DNA of 64,000 bases from Bacillus sp. MYb209. GTDB taxonomy: Bacteria; Bacillota; Bacilli; Bacillales; Bacillaceae_G. This document shows positions 35,115-44,093 of the stretch, piece after piece. The notes under the pieces are model-generated. The model ran no database searches, had not been told where the DNA came from, and saw only the letters and a list, made by a program, of their open reading frames with translations. Position numbers and translations under genes: made by a program. Location of the stretch: the NCBI RefSeq assembly GCF_002975175.1, contig NZ_PCNZ01000018.1, positions 1-64,000 of the forward strand, written 5' to 3'. Numbering within the stretch: the stretch's first letter is position 1; every line of letters starts with the position of its first letter.

Positions 35115-35618
35115 ATGAAAGGAGTTATTACAATCAAAAACAATAATAATCGTCATCCTTTGAACAAAATCGAGAAGTGGTTGGTTTTTACTGGTTATGC
35201 AGCTTTTGTTTGGTCGACTCTATTCGGGTTAATCCACATTTACTGGGCTGCAGGAGGAACTTTAGGATTTGAAGGCAGGACGATGAGCGAAGTGTTATTC
35301 ATCATTAATCTGATTGCAATTGTCCTATGTATAATTGCTGCATTTACTGCACTTGCACTTGTTCAAGCATGGGGACGAAGGTTTCCATCCTGGTTGTTGC
35401 TCACGTTAGCATGGGGAGCGTGTGTGGTTTTGGGTTTGCGGGGTAGTGTAGGAATAATCCAAGGCTTGTTGGAATCGGAATCACTTTCTTTACTATTAAT
35501 AATTGTTGAACCGTTTTTCTTGTTAGGAGGAATCTTATATGGACTTCTTGCTTTTCTTTATATTTATACCTCCAATAATGGAAAAAAAATAAAGCAGGAC
35601 GGGATAAATATGAGGTAA
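35115..35618 (+). CDS. DUF3995-type membrane protein, start codon uncertain
   Basis: A 160-odd residue protein with four membrane segments, beginning with KWLVFTGYAAFVWSTLFGLI and HIYWAAGGTLGF, the HxYWAxGG pattern typical of DUF3995. The ATG at 35115 has no ribosome binding site, and a fine AAAGGAG lies downstream of it. Eight bases after that site comes ATC (35133-35135), exactly where the start codon should be, followed by AAAAACAATAAT. An ATG to ATC change at the true start is the obvious reading; translation may use ATC weakly or be lost. Confidence 0.7.
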   Translation: MKGVITIKNNNNRHPLNKIEKWLVFTGYAAFVWSTLFGLIHIYWAAGGTLGFEGRTMSEVLFIINLIAIVLCIIAAFTALALVQAWGRRFPSWLLLTLAWGACVVLGLRGSVGIIQGLLESESLSLLLIIVEPFFLLGGILYGLLAFLYIYTSNNGKKIKQDGINMR

Positions 35619-35718
35619 ACCTATAGTTATTCAAGAAACGGGCGCTTTCATGGAGGAAAGATCACAAAAATAATTAAACTTTTTTTATGAAAGATAAATA
35701 TTCAATCTCAAAAGTGGA

Positions 35719-35760
35719 ATCCATTTTGATCAATCTTTTTTAAACTGGATTCTTTTTTCA
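35719..35760 (+). terminator. Terminator downstream of the DUF3995 gene
   Basis: GAATCCA ... TGGATTC with a 22-base AT-rich loop followed by a run of six T. Confidence 0.6.
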
Positions 35761-35884
35761 CTGTAAAATATGGGTTTGTGAGGTATTTTTAATCAAACTT
35801 TATTTCAAGGCTACAATTATAAAAGTTGTGTTCCTTGTTCAAGAAGGTGCTTCCTCAGTATAGCAAGGTCCTAGATACCTTCCT

Positions 35885-36217
35885 ATGAATAGAAAATGGA
35901 TTGTATTAAAAGAAAGTATTAGACTAAATGGTAGAAAACTAAGTGAAATTTCATTAAAGATATATCATTTTTTATATCATTCAAAGGTGCTATTTAAAAT
36001 GAGTAGTTTAGAGGAGCTACAACACGAGCTTATAGAAGGACAAAAATTTGCAATGCAAGGTTCTTATCAAAGAAAGTTACCTTCTAAAAAAGCAATCCCA
36101 TATCTCTTAAGCGCAAGAAAAGGCATTCCAAATATGGAACGCCTTCTTTTATTTTATAAAATCATCAACTTAAACCTATTTTCCAAATATACTCTTCAAC
36201 AATCTGAAATATTCTAA
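35885..36217 (+). CDS. Doubtful or degenerate hypothetical frame
   Basis: A 110-codon frame starting MNRKWIVLKESIRLNGRKLS with a middle SSLEELQHELIEGQKFAMQG. It lacks a ribosome binding site and runs straight through a terminator-like hairpin at 36114-36152, which real genes do not normally do. The part before the hairpin may be a remnant of a genuine small gene whose end has been lost by frameshift. Not recognised. Confidence 0.35.
   Translation: MNRKWIVLKESIRLNGRKLSEISLKIYHFLYHSKVLFKMSSLEELQHELIEGQKFAMQGSYQRKLPSKKAIPYLLSARKGIPNMERLLLFYKIINLNLFSKYTLQQSEIF
36114..36152 (+). terminator. Terminator-like hairpin within the doubtful frame
   Basis: AAGAAAAGGC..TTCC pairs with GGAA..GCCTTCTTTT, followed by T residues. 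Its presence inside the preceding frame is the main argument that the frame is not intact. Confidence 0.65.
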
Positions 36218-36251
36218 TTAACATAATCGCTCATTTAATTTAAGAAATTCG

Positions 36252-36650
36252 TTAGTTTCTTAACGCTCTTCTGACATTTCTTGCAAAATTTAGTGGATCA
36301 TCAACGTCTTCGATATTAACGTAAATCAAATTTGGATCATCACATAACCACTCATTGTGTATAGACGAAACTATTATTCCTTGTTTAATAATTGTAGCAA
36401 CAAATTCAGTGACTTCCTTTTGTAAGAGTGCTACCCGGCCTAGACATAATGCCCGTCCAGTTTTATTATCTCTTGATTCGAATGAGAAAGAAGTTGTTAC
36501 TCTGAAACGTTTTCCCAAGATTGTTGCTTGTATTTCATCCCGATTTATTGTTGCCACGCATTTCCCACCGGCGAATCCTTTTTGGCCGCCGATAATTCTT
36601 GCAAACTGTTGACAAATTGATTCATCATTAATCGCCATACCTTCAATCAT
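36252..36650 (-). CDS. DUF1259 (LppY/LpqO-like) protein
   Basis: A 132-residue single DUF1259 domain: QQFARIIGGQKGF at the N-terminus, GKCVATINRDEIQATILG, ALLQKEVTEFVATIIKQGII and VSSIHNEWLCDDPNLIYVNI, then ARNVRRAL. Family members of this length are common in Bacillus; the function is unknown. A GGGGGG tract directly abuts the ATG at 36650, and an ATG four codons on (36638) has better spacing, so the start is uncertain. Confidence 0.8.
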   Translation of the reverse strand: MIEGMAINDESICQQFARIIGGQKGFAGGKCVATINRDEIQATILGKRFRVTTSFSFESRDNKTGRALCLGRVALLQKEVTEFVATIIKQGIIVSSIHNEWLCDDPNLIYVNIEDVDDPLNFARNVRRALRN

Positions 36651-36700
36651 CCCCCCTTTTACTGTTAGGTTATGAATTAATACATAGATCTGAAACAGTA

Positions 36701-36823
36701 ATGAATCTATTCAGTTACAAAAAAGATGATGGTAAACTAACGAAATCTGTTAGCACAATTATTCTTGATCATATGAATTGTTACCAGCGTTTAAATGATG
36801 TATATAATATTCATTATCAGTAG
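36701..36823 (+). pseudogene. Short frame, probable remnant
   Basis: A 40-codon frame, MNLFSYKKDDGKLTKSVSTI ... NIHYQ, without a ribosome binding site. The composition is plausible for a protein start, but nothing is recognised. It is the only content I can name in 36651-36859. Confidence 0.25.
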
Positions 36824-36859
36824 TCAACGATGCATAAAATGTAGCTTTTTAAATCAAAT

Positions 36860-36903
36860 TAAACTTACCACTTTCTATCCTATAATAGAAAGTGGTAAGT
36901 TTA
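36860..36903. terminator. Long perfect hairpin spanning the VOC stop codon
   Basis: TAAACTTACCACTTTCTAT (36860-36878) is matched by its inverse complement at 36885-36903, a 19-bp stem with a 6-base loop. The VOC gene's stop codon at 36875 lies inside the stem, so the 3' coding end is part of the terminator. Confidence 0.75.
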
Positions 36904-37675
36904 ATTTACTTGGAATATCAGAATGAAACTCTGGCGTATACACAACAGAAAATGAATATCCCTGCTGAAGAAATGATACTTCATTATGTTTACATTCAAA
37001 TGGAACACTATTATTCTTAAAGTTATTTTGAATTTCTTCTAAAAATGTGCAATCCGGTGTTCCGAAAGATACATGTACTTTCGGTGGTAAAGCTTTCAGT
37101 GCAATTGGAATCCAAGCTCGCTGCCAACAAGTTGCAACAATATATGCAGTCCCACCAATAACAAAGTTGAAAATATCCCTATCTTCCTTCGTTTTCAAGT
37201 CTAGATTTAATTTCAACCATTCCGTAAATACGGGTACACTTTTAACTGGAAGACCAATTTCCCTTACGCATAATATGTTTAACGGTGAATGTGGAACTAA
37301 TACATTTTCCTCAACATAGCTATGTGCGATAATTTCAAGAAGATTTCCATCGCCATCTCTAAAGTATAAATTGAAAAGACCGCTCTCCTCATCAATTGTA
37401 TGACCATCTTTCCATTTCGCAATGAGTAATCCAGACCCTTCAAGCCATCTTGCTGTTTCATGAAATTTTGAATATGGAATCTCAAAAGCGAAATGTGCGG
37501 GTGCAATTGGTTCATATACTTCCTGGAAACTAATTGTTGTGTATGGTGTTACTTCAAATTGAATAAATGATGCTGTTTCTTTTTTTATTGGTAAAGATAA
37601 TATATCCTTATAAACTTGTTTTACCCCTTCTATAGAAACCGTTTGTAATTTTATATCTGATATATGTGTAATCAC
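36875..37675 (-). CDS. VOC-family (glyoxalase-like) protein, two-domain
   Basis: A 266-residue protein with two vicinal-oxygen-chelate modules. The first contains PAHFAFEIPYSKFHETARWL and FNLYFRDGDGNLLEIIAHSY, a textbook VOC ending with the metal Glu; the second (VREIGLPVKSVPVFTEWL onward) lacks the matching metal residues. The start is a GTG at 37675 with GGGG 8 bases upstream. Likely a dioxygenase-like or resistance-type protein; the substrate is unknown. Confidence 0.87.
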   Translation of the reverse strand: MITHISDIKLQTVSIEGVKQVYKDILSLPIKKETASFIQFEVTPYTTISFQEVYEPIAPAHFAFEIPYSKFHETARWLEGSGLLIAKWKDGHTIDEESGLFNLYFRDGDGNLLEIIAHSYVEENVLVPHSPLNILCVREIGLPVKSVPVFTEWLKLNLDLKTKEDRDIFNFVIGGTAYIVATCWQRAWIPIALKALPPKVHVSFGTPDCTFLEEIQNNFKNNSVPFECKHNEVSFLQQGYSFSVVYTPEFHSDIPSKLNLPLSIIG

Positions 37676-37770
37676 TTTACATTCCCCTCTATTTCATATT
37701 ATCTATTCGTATTGTATTACAATTATAAATAGATGAAATCAAACTGAAGGATGGATTTTCCATATAGAAA

Positions 37771-38613
37771 CTACAACTTTAGTATGAATCGTTTTTTTAT
37801 TTCCTCTATAACAACTTCTGGTTTATCCCAATGCAACATGTTTGTAGTATCAGGAATTAATTTAACTACACTGTCAGTTTTCTCTTTAAAAATATTTACT
37901 GTCTTATCTCTATACTCATCCCATATTTGTGGAATTGTAGCTCGAAGTAATACAATATAGGATGGCAATTTCTCGTATATATCTATCGTTTCATCCCTAT
38001 GCATACCTCTTATTATATTTCTAGCTGTTGTCCCTCTCGCATGCCAACATATTTTATTATTCATTTCAATCCCAAGGTCCTTTACTGCAAGTTCTAATAA
38101 TGGAGACCACCTAGTATAAGCTTCTTTTTCACTTTTAAAAAATTCGTCCCAATTATTAAAAACATATTCATCAAAGTCCTTTTCATAATGCGCGATTTCC
38201 TCTTGAAGCGTTTCTTCTTGAAGTCTTTTTGTTTGATATCCTCCATCAATAAGAATACTTCCTAATACTTTTTCTGGATTATTTAATAAATAAAATAACG
38301 CGACGAAACTCCCCCAAGAATGAGAAAGAAAATAAAAATGTTCAATTTCAAGTGCATTTACAATTTCATTTAGCCAATGCGCTAAATTCTGCATCTCATA
38401 ATCTTCCGTTCGTTCAAATGGAGATGTTTTACCGTGTCCTGGTGCATCAATAGAAATAAATCTATAATCTTCTTTTAATTCCTCTGCAATTTCTATAAAA
38501 CTTAAACTCGTACTACCTAATCCATGTAGACAAAAAATAACAGGCTTGTCATTATTCCCCCATTCAGTAATATGTACATTTATCCAGTCATTGTTAATGA
38601 AGTAACGTTTCAT
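37771..38613 (-). CDS. Alpha/beta hydrolase
   Basis: A 280-residue hydrolase. Oxyanion motif FCLHGLGSTSLSF, DAPGHGKTSPF, nucleophile elbow LSHSWGSFVALFYLLN, the Asp region LIDGGYQ and the catalytic His in NMLHWDKPE. GGAGG lies before the ATG at 38613; 21 extra upstream codons lack a site. General esterase/lipase-like fold; the substrate is unknown. Confidence 0.9.
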   Translation of the reverse strand: MKRYFINNDWINVHITEWGNNDKPVIFCLHGLGSTSLSFIEIAEELKEDYRFISIDAPGHGKTSPFERTEDYEMQNLAHWLNEIVNALEIEHFYFLSHSWGSFVALFYLLNNPEKVLGSILIDGGYQTKRLQEETLQEEIAHYEKDFDEYVFNNWDEFFKSEKEAYTRWSPLLELAVKDLGIEMNNKICWHARGTTARNIIRGMHRDETIDIYEKLPSYIVLLRATIPQIWDEYRDKTVNIFKEKTDSVVKLIPDTTNMLHWDKPEVVIEEIKKRFILKL

Positions 38614-38719
38614 AATAATTATCCTCCATATTTTGATTTTCAGATTTATTACTGTACTTATTTCTGTTATTATCAAACGTTTCCTGCCTTACATGAACTA
38701 AATTATTCTTTTCTACGAA

Positions 38720-38754
38720 AAAAGCTGATTCTCTTGAAAGAAAATCAGCTTTAA
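38720..38754. terminator. Terminator upstream of the hydrolase, downstream of the methyltransferase
   Basis: AAAGCTGATT and AATCAGCTTT form the stem around CTCTTGAAAGAA. It ends the minus-strand methyltransferase transcript 20 bases after its stop. Confidence 0.75.
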
Positions 38755-38773
38755 ATATAAATGTAATTTGTAA

Positions 38774-39526
38774 TTAAGATTTAACAGCAATTATCATTAA
38801 CCTTTTTGAATTCGTACGAATCCCTTTTTCAGAACTATTAGCGTCAATGAACTTTTGTAAAATATTAAAATCCTCTTCCTCTTCTCCAAATCTAGGAATA
38901 ATAGGCGTATGTTTTAATAAGAAAATGAGGTCTTCAGGCGTACTGTAATAATCAGTAACATCATATTCACGTACTTGCACAAGCTCAAAGCCTGCACTAA
39001 TAAGTTCACTCATATACTTTTCTTTTAAAGTCCCATCTCTTTCGCCTAAGCATTGTCCTCTTCCAAATGCTTCTTTGAGATTTAATTTATCATGTTCGCT
39101 AACTTGTTGTGTTAAGAAAAAAGCACCTTTTCTCATTACTTTTGCTAATTCTGATGCTACAAACGGCGCATGACAACTTGAAGAAATATCAAAATGAGCA
39201 TGCGGAAACGTTAAAGCTTCAGAATCCATTTGAAGAAATTCAACGTTTTGTACACCTGCTTTATTCAAATTAGAATGTGCTGTTTTGATCATTCCATTAG
39301 AATTATCTATTCCAATCAGTGATGCAGCTGAAGATGCTATTTTTAATATATTCTCTCCTCCACCTGTGCCAACATCAAGTAAAATATCCGATGATTTACA
39401 TCTTTCTTGCACTTCGCCATAAAAGTCCCAAGTGTCACCTACAGTTTCACACTTCAGTTTACTAAAGTCCCACCCGTTTGCTCGTCCCACTTTATTATAA
39501 AAATTTTTATACTCTAATTCATTCAT
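38774..39526 (-). CDS. Class I SAM-dependent methyltransferase
   Basis: A 250-residue methyltransferase. Motif I LLDVGTGGGENILKI, motif II IGIDNSNGMI, then FLQMDSEALTFPHAHFDISS. AAAGGTGG precedes the ATG at 39526. Proteins of this type in Bacillus methylate diverse small molecules; the target is not indicated. Confidence 0.88.
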   Translation of the reverse strand: MNELEYKNFYNKVGRANGWDFSKLKCETVGDTWDFYGEVQERCKSSDILLDVGTGGGENILKIASSAASLIGIDNSNGMIKTAHSNLNKAGVQNVEFLQMDSEALTFPHAHFDISSSCHAPFVASELAKVMRKGAFFLTQQVSEHDKLNLKEAFGRGQCLGERDGTLKEKYMSELISAGFELVQVREYDVTDYYSTPEDLIFLLKHTPIIPRFGEEEEDFNILQKFIDANSSEKGIRTNSKRLMIIAVKS

Positions 39527-39543
39527 TTTGTAATTTCCACCTT

Positions 39544-39693
39544 TCAAAAAAGGATTAAATTTCGAATTATGATGATTCCCGTAATAAATTCAAAGTTGAT
39601 TTTTTCAAAAAAGGGCATACTTTTCCCTTGATAGCTGGTACGCGTTTTTTCCAGCCCGAGAAACTAGTTACTTCGAACAAAACGGTAATACAT
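39544..39693 (-). pseudogene. Small gene with in-frame TAG at codon 10
   Basis: GAGGTG lies 6 bases before an ATG at 39693. The frame reads MYYRFVRSN, then TAG (39664-39666), then FLGLEKTRTSYQGKSMPFFE and on to TGA at 39544, 50 codons in all. The good ribosome binding site and the open frame on both sides of the TAG suggest a short gene with a nonsense codon (CAG to TAG would do). The protein is not recognised, and chance cannot be excluded at this size. Confidence 0.4.
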
Positions 39694-39824
39694 CGACTTC
39701 ACCTCATTTGAAAGATTATCTCTATTATACCCTGTAACACTATTTAATTATATATCTTAAAATACAAATTATTAAAACAACTAATTCCAAGTACTAAATT
39801 TAGTTTACATAATAATTTTATAAT

Positions 39825-40160
39825 CTATTTATTTTTATTAATAAATTCTAAATGGCCTCTTCCCCAACCACACATACTATCTAACACAACACTTACCGTT
39901 TTTCCATGTTCTGTTAAGCTGTATTCCACTTTAGGTGGTATTTCTTGATAAATTTCACGTTTTATTAGTTGATCTTGTTCTAATTCACGAAGTTGCTTCG
40001 CTAATGTCCCTTGAGATATATCTGGTATTAGTCGCTTTAATTCACCAAAACGTTTCGTTCCATCTGTTAGCAAAATAAATAAAATAAGCGGTTTCCATTT
40101 ACTACCAATTATTTGTAATGTCGCTATTATTCCTTTTAATTTCGGTTCTTGTAAATCCAT
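39825..40160 (-). CDS. HxlR-family transcriptional regulator
   Basis: A 111-residue winged-helix regulator: [55 protein letters not shown] and [12 protein letters not shown] are the HxlR signature. The N-terminal redox cysteine found in HxlR/HypR/YodB members is absent here; the only Cys is in DSMCGWG near the end. Divergent from the SDR gene at 40353, which it probably controls. Confidence 0.9.
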   Translation of the reverse strand: MDLQEPKLKGIIATLQIIGSKWKPLILFILLTDGTKRFGELKRLIPDISQGTLAKQLRELEQDQLIKREIYQEIPPKVEYSLTEHGKTVSVVLDSMCGWGRGHLEFINKNK

Positions 40161-40234
40161 TCTCTCACCTCTCCCATCACATCATAAATCATAGTAAATA
40201 ATTTTCCATGTAATTTCCCCATACATCCCTTCAT

Positions 40235-40276
40235 TAGTACGAAATTTGCGACTAAGTACATATGAAATGCGTACTT
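40235..40276. promoter_or_regulatory. GTAC half-site cluster in the HxlR/SDR promoter
   Basis: TAGTAC (40235), AAGTAC (40254) and GTACTT (40271) are spaced 17-19 bases apart in the divergent promoter. HxlR proteins such as HxlR and YodB bind GTAC-containing palindromic sites, so this is a plausible operator region. Confidence 0.4.
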
Positions 40277-40352
40277 TTCAATAGTTATATTTTAAAGAAT
40301 AATAAAAGCACACAGTTTTATTATAAATCTTATATTAAGGGGAGACTCAATC

Positions 40353-41069
40353 ATGTCTTTTACTGCATTAAAAAATAAACGCATCGTTATTATTGGTGGA
40401 AGTTCTGGTATTGGATTAGCTACAGCAAAACAAGCAATTGAACAAGGTGCACATGTTATTATTGCAGGGCGATCGGAGGGAAAATTAAAGGATGCTCGAG
40501 AATTAATAAATAACAATCGCCTTCAAACTTATGTATTGGATAATCAAAATAAAAATCAATTACAAGATTTTTTCAAGGAAGTCGGGAATTTTGATCATTT
40601 ATTCACACCAGGAGCCTCTTACACACTTGGGCCAATAACTGCTACTGACGAAATCGCTGAAAGTAGCTTTATTGGAAAGTTTTGGCCACAATATTATGCA
40701 GTTAAATATGCGCTTCCTTTTCTCTCAAACTCAGGATCTATCGTGTTAATGTCTGGTGCATTTAGTCAAAGACCGCTTAAAGGCGGGGCTGCCTATGGCG
40801 CTTGTAATGGTGCTATTGAAAGCTTAGGGAAAGCTTTAGCTGTTGAATTAGCTCCGATTAGAGTTAATGTTGTTTCTCCTGGAGCGATACAAAGAGAGAA
40901 TGAACAAAACGAAAAAAGACTAGCTGCTTATGAAGGTTATAAATCTCTTTCTCTTGTGCAGCGTGCTGGATGTAATGATGAAATTGCACATACTGTCATG
41001 TATTTAATGCAAAATAGTTTTACTACAGGTAATGTATTATTTCCCGATGGAGGATACACATATCATTGA
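40353..41069 (+). CDS. SDR-family oxidoreductase with YxxxN active site
   Basis: A 238-residue short-chain dehydrogenase. Cofactor motif GGSSGIGLATAKQA, IIAGRSEGK, MSGAF at the catalytic Ser position, and AAYGACNGAIESLGKAL, where the usual YxxxK Lys is Asn. C-terminal FPDGGYTYH is normal. Asn at this position occurs in an SDR subgroup, so the protein may still be active. AAGGGGAG precedes the ATG. Controlled, I infer, by the divergent HxlR protein. Confidence 0.88.
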   Translation: MSFTALKNKRIVIIGGSSGIGLATAKQAIEQGAHVIIAGRSEGKLKDARELINNNRLQTYVLDNQNKNQLQDFFKEVGNFDHLFTPGASYTLGPITATDEIAESSFIGKFWPQYYAVKYALPFLSNSGSIVLMSGAFSQRPLKGGAAYGACNGAIESLGKALAVELAPIRVNVVSPGAIQRENEQNEKRLAAYEGYKSLSLVQRAGCNDEIAHTVMYLMQNSFTTGNVLFPDGGYTYH

Positions 41070-41172
41070 TTTATAGGAATTTAATGCCATCCTATATTAA
41101 CTTGTATTAAGGAAGCTATATTACCCCTTATATCTATATTTATTACATCTCACTATTTAATTTCCATATTAC

Positions 41173-41985
41173 CTATTTTTCAATAGGGTAACAAACCTCT
41201 GTAACCCACTTAGTAGGATCCGATTCCATCGCTGGACTAACATGATATATATTAAACATCGGTCCTGCTAGTTCATAACCTTCCGTTTCAATCCATTTTG
41301 CCGCAGCCTCATTTACAGCTGTCATTTGTTCATAACTTCCGTTAACAGTTATAGAAGCAACGTGGGATCGCTCTATCTTTTTAAAATACACATTTTTTGT
41401 ATTTTCATGCTCCCCTAAAATATGTAGCTGTATTTCTACATCTACATCATTTTCTTTGTATTCATGATCATGGAAGATAGCAATACTATAACTCGGATTA
41501 GCTATATTAATATTTTTCGCATTAATTTCTTGCATTAAAATACTCCATAAATCTCCTTCGCAATTATAAGATGGAATAACCTTTCTAAAGCTTGCTACTT
41601 TTCTTTCTGGAATTTCTTTTAACGAAACATAATAGTTCATCTCAACAACATCCTCTCTCATCGTTTTCAGTAAATCTTCGAGGAAACGTAATTGTTTTTT
41701 GAGGTTGTGCATGTCTTCCTTTATTTGAGCACTACGATTTACAAATTGCGATTTTATTACTTCAATATTTTCACTCTCTACTATTTCTTTAATAGCAGCA
41801 ATATTAAATCCCATATCTTTTAACGTTTGAATTTGATTTACTTTCTTTAATTGTGCAGCGGAATAATAGCGATAGCCATTTTGTTCATCTACTTTTTCAG
41901 GTTGTAATAATTCCACTTTATCGTAATGTCTCAGCATACGTATGCTAATGGAAGAAAGTTTTGAAAAATCCCCTATTTTGAACAT
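41173..41985 (-). CDS. MerR-family regulator with GyrI-like effector domain
   Basis: A 270-residue activator. N-terminal MerR domain (MFKIGDFSKLSSISIRMLRH, YDKVELLQPEKVDEQNGYRY), a coiled-coil linker (about residues 85-115), then a GyrI/BmrR-like ligand domain with ERKVASFRKVIPSY, IERSHVASITVNGSYEQM and a final WVTEVCYPIEK. AGGAGG precedes the ATG. This architecture (BmrR, TipA) senses small hydrophobic or cationic compounds. No obvious target gene is adjacent. Confidence 0.9.
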   Translation of the reverse strand: MFKIGDFSKLSSISIRMLRHYDKVELLQPEKVDEQNGYRYYSAAQLKKVNQIQTLKDMGFNIAAIKEIVESENIEVIKSQFVNRSAQIKEDMHNLKKQLRFLEDLLKTMREDVVEMNYYVSLKEIPERKVASFRKVIPSYNCEGDLWSILMQEINAKNINIANPSYSIAIFHDHEYKENDVDVEIQLHILGEHENTKNVYFKKIERSHVASITVNGSYEQMTAVNEAAAKWIETEGYELAGPMFNIYHVSPAMESDPTKWVTEVCYPIEK

Positions 41986-42115
41986 TAGTTCCTCCTATTT
42001 ATTACAATTATTCGAAGCTCAACTTAAGCTTAAACAATGACATTATGTGAGAGTCAACTATTTATAACAATTTAAGTGATTATTTAATATATTATATTTA
42101 CATAATTAAAAACCC

Positions 42116-43588
42116 TTATGCTTTATTTACCAATTTACTTTTCAACGCAATACATATTGATATTAATCCATTTACGGTCAATAACATAACTATAATACTA
42201 GTGAGTAAAGCTACATCTGCAGCAAACATTTTAATTGTCTGCCACGGTGAATTTGTACTATAAATAAGAAGTGGAATTAAAATAATAGATACTATTAGTA
42301 ACAAACTCCCTAGAAAAAACCAAGCCATTTTTTCACGGATTTTCTTACATTTATACTTTATTATTAACATAATTGCTGTAATGAAAAGTGTGAAAATTAC
42401 TATTGACATAACAAGTTGAACTATTGGTATATTTTTGGGTATACCAACAGCTTCTTCACCATTCAAAATATTAATAATACCTTTTTTCAGTGCTGGCAGT
42501 GCTGTTTCTTCTAAAATATGATTTTTATTCGTTAAAATCACACCACCCCAGCCAGTTTCATTTAAAATAAATATTTCTGCATGTGAATCCGGAGTTGACC
42601 CTGAATGCCAAACCATCTTTTCGTTTCCATTTATATTTGTTGTCCTCAGTCCAAATCCATAATATTTTTCTGAATCTACTTTATATAGTGGTGATAAATA
42701 AAGATCCATACTATCTTTATTTAAAAATTGCGTATGCTCTTTGTGATTCAAAAACATAATAAATTGAATCATATCTTCTAAATTTGCAGTAATATAACCA
42801 TATGGTGCTCCAGCATTGTCATAGGACACTACACTTTTTCTTGGTATGCCAAACCAAGATTGGTAGCCTGTTAAATATCCTTTTTTATATGCACTATCAT
42901 TATTTGCCGCTGCACCATTCATTTTTAAAGGTTTAAAAATATACTTTTCCATATATGAAGAATAGGTTTCTTTTGTGACTTCCTCAATAATAGCACCAAG
43001 AACGATATAATTTGCATTACTATATTGATACTTTTGCCCTGGCGGAGCAGTTAATTTTACATTTGAAAGTTTCATTACATTTTCTTTTAATGCTGTAGAA
43101 ATTTTTGATTGTTTATCTGATAATGCTAAGCCTTCATATGTGCTTATTCCACTCGTATGAGTTAGTAGGTGTTGGATTGTTATATCTGAGGTTAATTGAG
43201 TATCTTTTACTTTAAACCAAGGGAGATGTTGTTGAACTGAATCCTCTAATTTAATTTTTTTATCTTCTATTAACTTTACAATAGCTAAAGCTGTTAAAGA
43301 TTTACTTATTGAGCCAATTGCAAATGGTGTTTTACTAGTTACCTTTTTTTCAGACTCTCCAGTAATCCCCCACGTTTTTGTGAAAAATACATCTTTATTA
43401 TGTATAATTGCAACAGAAGCTCCAGGAATGTTCTGTTCCTTTATGAATTTTTCAATATACTTATCTAAAGTAACTTTAACATTTTGCTGAGCGTAAACTT
43501 TCGGATATGCACTGCATAACATGAATACACTACAAACGATACAAATTAGAAACAATTTATATTTTGATATTTTCATCATAATTTGCAT
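42116..43588 (-). CDS. Membrane-anchored serine hydrolase (class C beta-lactamase/PBP-like)
   Basis: About 490 residues. A signal/anchor segment (LFLICIVCSVFMLCSA) is followed by the serine beta-lactamase-like domain: IGSISKSLTALA with Ser-x-x-Lys (SISK), YQYSNANYIVLG with the Tyr-x-Asn motif and WHSGSTPDSHAEI with HSG. Four membrane helices follow at the C-terminus (from about residue 385). Such proteins act on D-amino-acid esters/amides or cell wall. The frame overlaps the HAAS gene by about 30 bases; ATGs at 43588, 43579 and 43576 are all possible, with translation coupled. Third gene of a PadR-HAAS operon. Confidence 0.88.
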   Translation of the reverse strand: MQIMMKISKYKLFLICIVCSVFMLCSAYPKVYAQQNVKVTLDKYIEKFIKEQNIPGASVAIIHNKDVFFTKTWGITGESEKKVTSKTPFAIGSISKSLTALAIVKLIEDKKIKLEDSVQQHLPWFKVKDTQLTSDITIQHLLTHTSGISTYEGLALSDKQSKISTALKENVMKLSNVKLTAPPGQKYQYSNANYIVLGAIIEEVTKETYSSYMEKYIFKPLKMNGAAANNDSAYKKGYLTGYQSWFGIPRKSVVSYDNAGAPYGYITANLEDMIQFIMFLNHKEHTQFLNKDSMDLYLSPLYKVDSEKYYGFGLRTTNINGNEKMVWHSGSTPDSHAEIFILNETGWGGVILTNKNHILEETALPALKKGIINILNGEEAVGIPKNIPIVQLVMSIVIFTLFITAIMLIIKYKCKKIREKMAWFFLGSLLLIVSIILIPLLIYSTNSPWQTIKMFAADVALLTSIIVMLLTVNGLISICIALKSKLVNKA

Positions 43589-44093
43589 CGGATAACTTTT
43601 TTTTTTTATAAACTACTAAGATTATAGGTATTAATACAGAAATAGATAAACTAATCATTATTAATACAGAATTCCACCACTGATTCTCTGCTATTCGATA
43701 TAAAAGATTATAATTAAATGTATTATTACTATTAGTTGGATTAAATGATTCAGTTAAAAATATTGAAAGTGTAGTTTGAGAGATGAGGTAAGTAATAACT
43801 GCGATGAATATACCACTTAAGCTAAATGTACTAGATTTTTCGTTTACATTTTGAAGTTGCTTCATTTTTACTCGCAGATCAATTTCATTAATCTCCAAAA
43901 AATCTTGAACAAATAATTGAGGCGTTCCTAGATCATTTATACTATCCTCACCATGTTCACGACATTCTTGAATATGTTCTAATATTTGTTGTTTAATATT
44001 TTCCCTTTCTTCTATATTTATATCGTATTGCTTTAATTCCTTAAGTACTTCAGTTAAAAATTGCTGTTCTTTACCGTTTAATTCATTCCTCAT
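43557..44093 (-). CDS. HAAS-domain membrane protein (DUF1700-like)
   Basis: A 178-residue protein with an N-terminal HAAS-type helical region (LTEVLKELKQYDINIEEREN, IKQQILEHIQECREHG, DDLGTPQLFVQDFLE-like sequence NDLGTPQLFVQDFLEINEID) and two C-terminal membrane segments. HAAS proteins are commonly coupled to PadR regulators and are thought to form sensory or anti-regulator units. AAAGGAG precedes the ATG; ATGA overlap with the PadR gene shows tight coupling. Confidence 0.85.
   Translation of the reverse strand: MRNELNGKEQQFLTEVLKELKQYDINIEERENIKQQILEHIQECREHGEDSINDLGTPQLFVQDFLEINEIDLRVKMKQLQNVNEKSSTFSLSGIFIAVITYLISQTTLSIFLTESFNPTNSNNTFNYNLLYRIAENQWWNSVLIMISLSISVLIPIILVVYKKKKLSDANYDENIKI

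Noticed and set aside
39600-39700. Possible riboswitch or T-box leader near GGTACGCG...CCAGC
   Set aside because: There is a small hairpin, but no T-box sequence, no specifier structure and no downstream gene in the right orientation; the strand instead carries a short interrupted reading frame.
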